From contig NWQT01000011.1 in assembly GCA_002798295.1 (NCBI GenBank), positions 1-64,000 of the forward strand: a stretch of 64,000 nt of DNA. Direction: 5' to 3'. Source of the DNA: Lysobacteraceae bacterium NML07-0707 (GTDB lineage Bacteria > Pseudomonadota > Gammaproteobacteria > Xanthomonadales > Xanthomonadaceae). A program made the translations under genes and the position numbers. The notes beneath the pieces are model-generated. The model worked only from the letters and a program-made list of their open reading frames with translations. It made no database searches and was not told the DNA's origin. This document shows, piece by piece, positions 57,573 through 64,000 of this stretch. Each line of letters begins with the position of its first letter. The first letter of the stretch is position 1.

Positions 57573-59977
57573 TATTGGCAGGCCTCGCAGCTTTCGGGGT
57601 TTTCCAGCGAGCAGGCGACCGCCTGTGCCGGGGTGTAGGTCGATACCGTGGTCTTGGCGATGCGGGTCGCCGGACGTGAGCGCAGGTAGTAGGTGGTCTT
57701 GATGCCGCGCTTCCAGGCATACATGTACATCGAGGACAGCGCGCCGATGTTCGGGCTTTCCATGAACAGGTTGAGCGAGGCGGACTGGTCGATGAAGGCG
57801 CCGCGGTCGGCGGCCATGTCAATCAGTGAGCGCATCGGCAGCTCCCAGGCGGTGCGATACACCTGGCGCAGGCTCTCGGGGATGGCGCTGATTTGCTGGA
57901 TGGAGCCGTCGGCGAGCTTGATGGCATCGCGCATTTCCGGCGTCCACAGGCCGAGCTTTTTCAGCTCATCAATCAGATAGCGGTTCACCTGAAGGAAGTC
58001 GCCGGAGAGCGTTTCGCGCTTGAACAGGTTGCTGACCTGCGGCTCGACGCATTCGTAGCAGCCGGCGATCGAGGCGATGGTGGCGGTCGGCGCGATGGCG
58101 ATCAGCAGCGAATTGCGCAGGCCGTGCTCACGGATGCGTGCTCGCAGGCCGTCCCAGCGCTCACGATCCTCCACCTCCACGCCCCAGGCATCGAATTGCA
58201 GCTCGCCCTGCGATGCACGGGTATCGGCAAAGTTCGGGTGTGCGCCCTTGGCCTGCGCCAGCTCGCAGGAGGCATCGAGGGCGTGGAAATAGATGGTTTC
58301 GGCGATTTTCTTCGACAGGGCGCGGGCTTCGTCGCTGTCAAAGGCCAGGCGCTTTTTGAAGAACACATCCTGCAGACCCATGCAGCCCAGCCCCACCGGA
58401 CGCCAGCGCAGATTGCCGCGCCGGGCCGATTCAATCGGGTAGAAGTTGAGGTCAATCACCCGATCCAGCTGGGTCACAGCCTGACGCACGGTTTCGCCGA
58501 GTTTGGCAAAGTCGAAATCGCCATATTCGTCCAGATGGCGACCCAGATTGATGGAGCCAAGGTTGCAGACGGCGGTTTCTTCGCTGGAGGTGACTTCCAG
58601 AATCTCGGTGCAGAGGTTGGAGAGATGAATCACGTTCTGCGGGCGCAGCGTCTGGTTGCTGGCGCGGTTGCACTTGTCCTTGAAGGTCATCCAGCCATTG
58701 CCGGTTTCGGCCAGGGTGCGCATCATGCGGGCGTACAGTTTGCGCGCGGACACTTGCTTGCTGGCCTTGCCCTGGGCTTCGGCCTGCAGGTAGGCAGCCT
58801 CAAAGGCCTCGTTGTGCAGGTCAACCAGCTCCGGCACCACGTTCGGGTCGAACAGCGACCATGCCTGGTCGGCTTCGACGCGCTTCATGAACAAGTCCGG
58901 CACCCAGTTGGCGAGGTTCAGATTGTGGGTGCGGCGGGCTTCATCGCCGGTGTTGTCACGCAGCTCCAGAAAATCCTCGATATCGGCATGCCAGGTTTCC
59001 AGATACACGCAGGCCGCGCCTTTGCGCTTGCCGCCCTGGTTGACTGCAGCCACCGAGGAATCCAGGGTCTTCAGCCATGGCACGATGCCATTGGAATGGC
59101 CATTGGTGGAGCGGATCAGCGAGCCGCGCGAGCGCACCCGGCTATAGCCCACGCCAATGCCGCCGCTGAACTTGGACAGCTGGGCGATATCACCGTACTT
59201 GGCATAGATCGACTCCAGCGAATCCTGCGGTGAATCAAGCAGGAAGCAGGAGGACAGCTGCTCGTGGCGGGTGCCGGAGTTGAACAAGGTCGGCGAGCTG
59301 GGGATATATTCCAGCGAACTCATGGTGCGGTACAGCGCAATCGCCTCACCGACCTCTTCGGACAAGGCACTGGCAATGCGCAGGAAGAACTGCTGCGGGG
59401 TTTCAATCACCTTGCGGCTATGCGGATGACGCAGCAGATAGCGGTCGTACAGGGTGCGCAGGCCGAAATAGTCGAATTGCCAGTCCTGCATCGGGTCGAT
59501 GGCATCATTGAGCTTGCGCGCATGGGTTTGCACAAAGCCCAACAGGCGGTCGTTGATGAGGCCGACTTCATGGCCGCGTGCCACCGACTGCGAAAAAGCA
59601 TGAATTTCCTGCCCGGCCACTTCCTTGGCGATTACATTGGCCAGAAGACGCGCGGCCAGCTTGCCGTATTCGGGTTCCTCGCCAATCAGCAGCGCCGCAG
59701 TGCGGATGGAGAGCTCGTCCAGCTCCTGGGTGGTAGCGCCGTCATACAGCCCGGAGATGGTACGGGTGGCGACCCGCATCGGATCCACCGCATGCAAGCC
59801 TTCGGTGCAGCGGGCGATGGCGAACACGATCTTGTTCAGATCCACCGCCTGGCGACTGCCATCGCGCTTGGTCACCGTCATCGCATGTGCAGCAGCAGGC
59901 GGCGTGAGCGAGAAGTTTTCGCCTTGTGCGGTGGCAGGCGAGGGGACTGCAAAATCGTTTTGGCTCATGGCATCCAC
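57572..59977 (-). CDS. nrdA: Ribonucleotide reductase class Ia, large subunit R1
   Basis: An 801-aa catalytic subunit that reduces ribonucleoside diphosphates. An N-terminal ATP-cone (MTVTKRDGSRQAVDLNKIVFAIARCTEGL) implies allosteric overall activity control. LSSCFLLD and LSNLCTEILEVTSSEETAVCNLGSINL carry the active-site Cys residues and the Asn-Cys-Glu triad. The C-terminus ends with the CxxC redox pair (ESCEACQ). ATG 59977 or the in-frame ATG at residue 4 could be the start. NrdR-like boxes precede it at 60143-60189. Confidence 0.95.
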   Translation of the reverse strand: MDAMSQNDFAVPSPATAQGENFSLTPPAAAHAMTVTKRDGSRQAVDLNKIVFAIARCTEGLHAVDPMRVATRTISGLYDGATTQELDELSIRTAALLIGEEPEYGKLAARLLANVIAKEVAGQEIHAFSQSVARGHEVGLINDRLLGFVQTHARKLNDAIDPMQDWQFDYFGLRTLYDRYLLRHPHSRKVIETPQQFFLRIASALSEEVGEAIALYRTMSSLEYIPSSPTLFNSGTRHEQLSSCFLLDSPQDSLESIYAKYGDIAQLSKFSGGIGVGYSRVRSRGSLIRSTNGHSNGIVPWLKTLDSSVAAVNQGGKRKGAACVYLETWHADIEDFLELRDNTGDEARRTHNLNLANWVPDLFMKRVEADQAWSLFDPNVVPELVDLHNEAFEAAYLQAEAQGKASKQVSARKLYARMMRTLAETGNGWMTFKDKCNRASNQTLRPQNVIHLSNLCTEILEVTSSEETAVCNLGSINLGRHLDEYGDFDFAKLGETVRQAVTQLDRVIDLNFYPIESARRGNLRWRPVGLGCMGLQDVFFKKRLAFDSDEARALSKKIAETIYFHALDASCELAQAKGAHPNFADTRASQGELQFDAWGVEVEDRERWDGLRARIREHGLRNSLLIAIAPTATIASIAGCYECVEPQVSNLFKRETLSGDFLQVNRYLIDELKKLGLWTPEMRDAIKLADGSIQQISAIPESLRQVYRTAWELPMRSLIDMAADRGAFIDQSASLNLFMESPNIGALSSMYMYAWKRGIKTTYYLRSRPATRIAKTTVSTYTPAQAVACSLENPESCEACQ

Positions 59978-60112
59978 TCAAGATAGATGAGATTGGGGCG
60001 ATACCGCCTGCTTTGCCGTGTGGGCAAGAGCCAAGGCGGCAAGAGATTGGCAGCTCAAGACTGGCGAGCGTTACCTCTGCTTGATTTGCCTGCACAGCAA
60101 CCACTACAGACA

Positions 60113-60137
60113 TAAAAACAGCGACCCCGCTCCGGGG
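60113..60137 (-). promoter_or_regulatory. Hairpin plus U-run in the nrdA leader
   Basis: On the minus strand CCCCG-GAG-CGGGG is followed by TCGCTGTTTTTATG. It lies between the NrdR-like boxes and nrdA (135 bp upstream of the ATG). It could be a terminator for upstream transcription or an attenuator of nrdA. The rest of the 59978-60112 leader shows nothing else I can name. Confidence 0.5.
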
Positions 60138-60142
60138 CGAAA

Positions 60143-60189
60143 GCAGGATATACGGTATTTTTTTCGGACTCAAGCACAATATCTAGTGT
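60143..60189 (-). promoter_or_regulatory. Tandem NrdR-like boxes upstream of nrdA
   Basis: GCACAATATCTAGTGT (60174-60189) matches the 16-bp NrdR consensus at 14 positions. GCAGGATATACGGTAT (60143-60158) matches at about 10. Their cores are exactly 31 bp apart, three helical turns, which is the known spacing of paired NrdR sites. NrdR would repress nrdAB when dATP is high. No nrdR gene lies in this window. Confidence 0.75.
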
Positions 60190-60429
60190 TTTTTCATGAA
60201 TGGGTGCTTGACTTTCACAGAAGCCTTGCAGGGCAAGGGAAAGCCAGGAAATTACTACTTATGACCGCGGGTTTGCATGGTTTTTGCCGATGCTTCGTGA
60301 TAGGCCTTGGCATAGTGAGCCGCTACCAGCCATGACCTGCGGCTGGGCATGATGTGGCGCCAAACACGAGTACGCGAGTCTTGCTTGCGGAGTAAAATGC
60401 GCGGTCGTTTCCAACAAGAAATTAAACTC

Positions 60430-62196
60430 ATGCGTAGCCATTTTTGCGGCCTTGTCGATGAAGCTCTCATCGGCCAAACCATTACTTTGTGCGGTTGGGC
60501 GGATGTCGCCCGCAACATGGGCGGGGTGGTGTTCATCGACCTGCGCGACCATGAAGGTATCGTGCAAGTGGTGGCCGAGCCAGCGGATCTGCCGGGCAAT
60601 GACGAGGCACTGGCGGTGGCGGCCACGATTGGTTATGAGGATGCGCTGCGCATCACCGGCAAGGTGCGCGCGCGGCATAGCGTCAATGACAAAATCAAGA
60701 CCGGGCGGGTCGAGGTCTTGGCCGAAAAAATCGAGGTGTTGAACAAGGCCGAGCCGCTGCCATTCCATCATCATGAAAACCCCGGTGAAGACATTCGCCT
60801 GAAATACCGCTATCTGGATCTGCGCAGCCCCGAAATGCAACGCAAAATGCGTACCCGCACCAAGCTGGTCAGTGCGCTGCGCGCCTGGCTTGATGCACGC
60901 GGTTTTCAGGATATTGAAACGCCGATTCTCACCAAGGCTACGCCGGAAGGGGCGCGCGACTTTCTGGTGCCCGCGCGCATGCATCCGGGCGAGTTCTACG
61001 CCTTGCCGCAGTCGCCGCAGCTGTTCAAGCAGATTTTGATGATGGCGGGCTTTGACCGCTATTACCAGATTGCCCGCTGCTTCCGCGATGAAGCGCTGCG
61101 CGCCGACCGCCAGCTGGAGTTTACCCAGCTGGACATGGAATTTGCCTGGGTGGATGAGCGTGATGTGCAGGACACGGTGGAAGAGATGATTCGTCATGTA
61201 TTCCGCGAAGTCATCCAGGTTGAGCTGGACGAGCCATTCCCGCGCATGACCTGGGCCGAGGCGATGCGGCGTTACGGTTCGGACAAGCCCGATCTGCGCA
61301 TCGCGCTGGAGCTTGTTGACGTGGCCGAGCAGGTCAAGGACAGCGGTTTTGCGGTGTTCACCGGCCCGGCCAATGAGGCCGATGGCCGGGTGGCGGCGCT
61401 GCGCATTCCCGGTGGCGCCAGCCTCAGTCGCAAACAGATTGATGAATACAGCGCACATGCGGCCAAGCACGGTGCCAAGGGGCTGGCCTATATCAAGATT
61501 GCCGACAGCGGCGAAATCACTTCGCCCATCCAGAAATTCTTTGACGATGCCGCCTTTGCCGCCTTGCTGAAGCATGTAGGGGCAGGCAATGGCGATATCG
61601 TGTTCTTTGGTGCGGGCAAGTACAGCACGGTCAGCGATTTCATGGGCGCGGTGCGCCTCAAGGCCGGCAAGGATTTTGGCTTGGTCGAGGACGCTTGGAA
61701 GCCGCTGTGGGTGACCGATTTCCCGATGTTTGAATGGGACGAGGAGGCCGGACGCTTCGTCGCCCTGCATCACCCGTTCACTGCACCGGCTGTGGACAGC
61801 ATTGATGAATTGCGCGCCCATGCCGCCACCGCAGTCAGCCGTGGCTATGACATGGTGCTGAACGGCAACGAGATTGGTGGTGGCTCAATCCGCATCCATC
61901 GCCCGCAGATGCAGGCGGCGGTGTTCGAGTTGCTCGGCATTGATGCCAAGGAGCAGCAGGCCAAGTTCGGCTTTTTGCTGGATGCGCTCAAATATGGCGC
62001 GCCGCCGCACGGCGGCATCGCCTTTGGCATTGACCGCATCGCTGCATTGATGGCCGGTACCGAGTCGATTCGCGATGTGATTGCCTTCCCCAAGACCACC
62101 AGCGCACAATGCCTGATGACCGATGCGCCTTCGCCGATTGATGATGCGCAGCTGGCCGAAGTGCATGTCGCGGTACGCAACGAGCCAGGTGCATGA
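60430..62196 (+). CDS. aspS: Aspartyl-tRNA synthetase
   Basis: A 588-aa class II synthetase. An N-terminal OB-fold anticodon domain ([32 protein letters not shown]) is followed by motif 2 ([28 protein letters not shown]), the bacterial GAD insert (about 280-420), and motif 3 ([16 protein letters not shown]). Length fits bacterial AspS. ATG 60430 ([16 protein letters not shown]) begins the conserved part; the frame is open upstream. It overlaps the next gene by 4 nt. Confidence 0.97.
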   Translation: MRSHFCGLVDEALIGQTITLCGWADVARNMGGVVFIDLRDHEGIVQVVAEPADLPGNDEALAVAATIGYEDALRITGKVRARHSVNDKIKTGRVEVLAEKIEVLNKAEPLPFHHHENPGEDIRLKYRYLDLRSPEMQRKMRTRTKLVSALRAWLDARGFQDIETPILTKATPEGARDFLVPARMHPGEFYALPQSPQLFKQILMMAGFDRYYQIARCFRDEALRADRQLEFTQLDMEFAWVDERDVQDTVEEMIRHVFREVIQVELDEPFPRMTWAEAMRRYGSDKPDLRIALELVDVAEQVKDSGFAVFTGPANEADGRVAALRIPGGASLSRKQIDEYSAHAAKHGAKGLAYIKIADSGEITSPIQKFFDDAAFAALLKHVGAGNGDIVFFGAGKYSTVSDFMGAVRLKAGKDFGLVEDAWKPLWVTDFPMFEWDEEAGRFVALHHPFTAPAVDSIDELRAHAATAVSRGYDMVLNGNEIGGGSIRIHRPQMQAAVFELLGIDAKEQQAKFGFLLDALKYGAPPHGGIAFGIDRIAALMAGTESIRDVIAFPKTTSAQCLMTDAPSPIDDAQLAEVHVAVRNEPGA

Positions 62197-62720
62197 GTTT
62201 GCAAATCCGTCGCGCCAGCAGTGCCGATGCCGAAGTGCTGGCGGCGCTCTCGCGCACGACCTTCAGCGAAACCTTTGCGCATCTGTACGCAGCTGCGGAT
62301 TTGGCCGAATTTCTTGCCAGCACCTACACCGCGGAGAAATACCGCGATGCGCTGGATGAAGCCGGTTGCGCCGCATGGATCGCCGAAGATGCGCAAGGTC
62401 AGGCGCAGGGCTATGCCCTGGCCGGGCCTTGCGGACTGCCGCATGAGGCCGTCCTTTCCGGTGATATGGAGCTCAAGCGCCTTTATGTGCTGGCCACGCA
62501 CCAGGGGGCTGGCTGGGGACAGCAGCTGTTTGCCGAGGCCGAGCGCTGGATGTGGCGCAATGGCCCGGAAGCCATCTGGCTGGGCGTATGGAGCCAGAAC
62601 CACCGGGCGCAGCGCTTTTACCAGCGTCAGGGCTTTGAGCGAGTCGGGCAATACCTGTTTCCCGTCGGTCAGGCGCGCGATCTGGAATACATCTTGCGCA
62701 AGGCGCATCCGCTGGGCTGA
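62193..62720 (+). CDS. GNAT family N-acetyltransferase
   Basis: A 175-aa GNAT protein. [29 protein letters not shown] is the acetyl-CoA-binding motif A (Q-x-x-G-x-G/A type), followed by [23 protein letters not shown] of motif B. The acceptor is unknown. Its ATG overlaps the aspS stop (ATGA), so it is translationally coupled, and it overlaps the next gene by one base. Confidence 0.9.
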   Translation: MSLQIRRASSADAEVLAALSRTTFSETFAHLYAAADLAEFLASTYTAEKYRDALDEAGCAAWIAEDAQGQAQGYALAGPCGLPHEAVLSGDMELKRLYVLATHQGAGWGQQLFAEAERWMWRNGPEAIWLGVWSQNHRAQRFYQRQGFERVGQYLFPVGQARDLEYILRKAHPLG

Positions 62721-63040
62721 TGGCAGAACTGCCTGCTTCGGTCAGACTGTTTTTGCTGCTGTTGGCGCTGTTGTTGCCCGCAGGGTTAATACTGTTGCAT
62801 TTTCCTGTACAAATGGCTGCTGCTTGGCAGGTGCGCTGGATGGTCTATGCCGCCCATGCGCTATGGATGTTGGTAACGCCACTGTTGGCCGTGCGTGGTT
62901 TGCTGCTGGCAGTAGCTGGGCTGCGTCAACATAACGGTCAGAACAGGCTGGAGCTATTGGGGCTTGCCGGTCATGGGCTGGCATTGCTGTTATGGCTATA
63001 TGGTGCGATCAGCCTGTGGCCAATCCTGTGGCGCTATTGA
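62720..63040 (+). CDS. Small membrane protein, unknown
   Basis: A 106-aa protein with three hydrophobic helices (VRLFLLLLALLLPAGLILLHF; WMVYAAHALWMLVTPLLAVRGLLLAVAGL; LGLAGHGLALLLWLYGAISLWPIL). Its start is coupled to the GNAT stop (TGATG). I do not recognise a family; a duplicated half-helix pattern is not apparent. Confidence 0.65.
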   Translation: MAELPASVRLFLLLLALLLPAGLILLHFPVQMAAAWQVRWMVYAAHALWMLVTPLLAVRGLLLAVAGLRQHNGQNRLELLGLAGHGLALLLWLYGAISLWPILWRY

Positions 63041-63099
63041 GCTGGCGCGACAAACACCGGGCATTTTTCACCCGGCTAACACTTTGCGATGATGGTTGG

Positions 63100-63741
63100 A
63101 TGGATAAATTCGCCCCTATTGGCAAGGTCATATTGCTGCACGGTATCTGGATGCCGGAAGCGACCTTGCGACCGCTGGCGCGGCGTCTGGCTGCTGCCGG
63201 TTTTATGCCGGAAATTTTTCCCTATTCCAGTATTTTCAGCCCGACCGACGCCACGGTGAAGCGCCTGCTGGCGCGACTCAAGGGACAACCGGCGCATTTG
63301 CTGGGGCATAGTCTGGGCGGTTTGATAGCGTTAGCCGCACTCTCTGCTGCCGCGCCCTCACAAGCTGCCGGGATTGGCCGGGTGCTCTGCCTGGGGACGC
63401 CGCTTAAGGGTAGCCGGGTGGCGAAATCGCTGGCCAGGCGGCGCTTGTCTGGGCATTTGCTGGGAGGCAATGCCCGGTTGCTGCAAGATGGATGTTGCGA
63501 CTGCCCCCAAGGGGCAGAAGTGGGGATGATTGCGGGCAATCTGGGGTTGGGGATTGGACGTTTATTGGCACGGTTTGACGAAGTCAATGACGGCACCGTG
63601 GCGCTTTCCGAAACACAGCTGCCCTGGCTGGCCTGTCATTGTCTGCTGGCTGCGGGACATAACGGCTTGCTGTGGTCTGACAAGGCCGCGCAGCAGGCCG
63701 TGCATTTCTTTCGTCATGGCAGCTTCATGAGCGCCGACTGA
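63100..63741 (+). CDS. Alpha/beta-hydrolase, lipase/esterase-like
   Basis: A 213-aa protein. IGKVILLHGIWMPEATLRPLARRLAAAGF is the oxyanion-hole segment, LLGHSLGGLIALAAL holds the nucleophile (GHSLGG), and the catalytic His may be in AAGHNGLL. It resembles short triacylglycerol-lipase-like proteins. ATG 63100 (MDKFAPIGKV) is favoured; an earlier frame from 62992 overlaps the membrane protein. It lies 59 nt after that gene and 65 nt before yebC. Confidence 0.85.
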   Translation: MDKFAPIGKVILLHGIWMPEATLRPLARRLAAAGFMPEIFPYSSIFSPTDATVKRLLARLKGQPAHLLGHSLGGLIALAALSAAAPSQAAGIGRVLCLGTPLKGSRVAKSLARRRLSGHLLGGNARLLQDGCCDCPQGAEVGMIAGNLGLGIGRLLARFDEVNDGTVALSETQLPWLACHCLLAAGHNGLLWSDKAAQQAVHFFRHGSFMSAD

Positions 63742-63806
63742 CGCGCCAGATAATGCGTATCGCGTAAAATCCCGTCCCCTTCCATCAATAGCCAAAGGTT
63801 GCACTC

Positions 63807-64000
63807 ATGGGACGTGGCCCCTCGATTGAAGCCCGCAAAAATGCGGTGGATGCCCAGCGCGGCAAAATTTTCACCAAAATCATCCGTGAAATCTCCGTGG
63901 CCGCGCGTGCCGGTGGCGGTGATCCCGGGGGCAATCCACGGCTGCGCAGTGCTATTGACAAAGGGCTGTCGGTCAATATGACCAAGGATGTGATTGAGCG
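63807..64000 (+). CDS. yebC: YebC/PmpR family regulator, 5' part, cut by window edge
   Basis: The reading frame starts [47 protein letters not shown], the hallmark N-terminus of YebC proteins, and runs to the window edge. YebC proteins are DNA-binding regulators; recent work also links the family to helping ribosomes at proline stretches. AAAGG precedes ATG 63807 (8 nt). aspS-yebC is the order expected before ruvC in related genomes. Confidence 0.95.
   Translation, partial: MGRGPSIEARKNAVDAQRGKIFTKIIREISVAARAGGGDPGGNPRLRSAIDKGLSVNMTKDVIE

Overview
This 64 kb window looks like chromosomal DNA of a GC-rich gammaproteobacterium, most likely from the Xanthomonadales (Lysobacterales). The reasons are gene order and gene content. 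leuS-lptE-holA-nadD-rsfS-rlmH is followed by maf-rng-yhdP-tldD-darP-pmbA. There is also an S46 dipeptidyl-peptidase, folC-dedD-purF, several TonB-dependent receptors, and aspS followed by yebC. I do not assign a genus. Most of the window is ordinary housekeeping sequence, with accessory material at a few seams.

Layout. 0-0.6 kb: the 5' part of an IS481-type transposase and tRNA-Leu(CAA) with its terminator. 0.6-2.1 kb: a thioredoxin-TPR protein (CnoX/YbbN) and a membrane protein. 2.2-8.4 kb: a czcCBA-type heavy-metal efflux operon with a small His-rich exported protein upstream. 8.5-14.7 kb: the leuS-to-rlmH cluster. 14.8-26.3 kb: a SIMPL protein, maf-rng, yhdP, tldD, darP, pmbA and a DUF4870 protein. 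Two related inverted-repeat-bounded elements lie in the rng-yhdP and tldD-darP gaps. 26.5-27.1 kb: a chimeric IS scar (IS1595 head joined to IS3 tail). 27.2-33.7 kb: S46 peptidase, an acidic unknown protein, folC, dedD and purF. 33.7-35.2 kb: an AT-richer pair of unknown exported proteins, one of them frameshifted. 35.2-36.8 kb: a DUF455 ferritin-like protein and lpxH.

36.8-43.1 kb holds a complete type II-C CRISPR-Cas locus. It has a tracrRNA on the minus strand, then cas9, cas1 and cas2 on the plus strand, then an array of 18 recognisable repeats. Anti-repeat pairing and a terminator beside cas2 both indicate that crRNAs are made from the minus strand, opposite to the cas genes. The cas-distal end of the array decays into a strikingly C-poor tract.

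43.1-48.3 kb: gltX, zur, a His-rich znuD-like zinc receptor, a MerC-domain protein and ribosomal protein Thx. Zur next to znuD suggests a zinc-uptake module, which complements the czc exporter at the other end of the window. 48.4-55.9 kb: a second TonB receptor, a glycosyltransferase, an ABC-F ATPase, an O-acetylhomoserine sulfhydrylase and a lipoprotein. 56-60.2 kb: a thioesterase and nrdAB (class Ia ribonucleotide reductase) with a tandem pair of NrdR-like boxes 31 bp apart. 60.4-64 kb: aspS, a GNAT acetyltransferase, a membrane protein, an alpha/beta hydrolase and the start of yebC.

The items most worth a second look are: (i) the two TIR-bounded elements, whose inner hairpins differ by compensatory base changes; (ii) the polarity and one-sided C-to-T decay of the CRISPR array; (iii) the zinc import/export genes; and (iv) the unknown exported gene pair at 33.7-35.2 kb.
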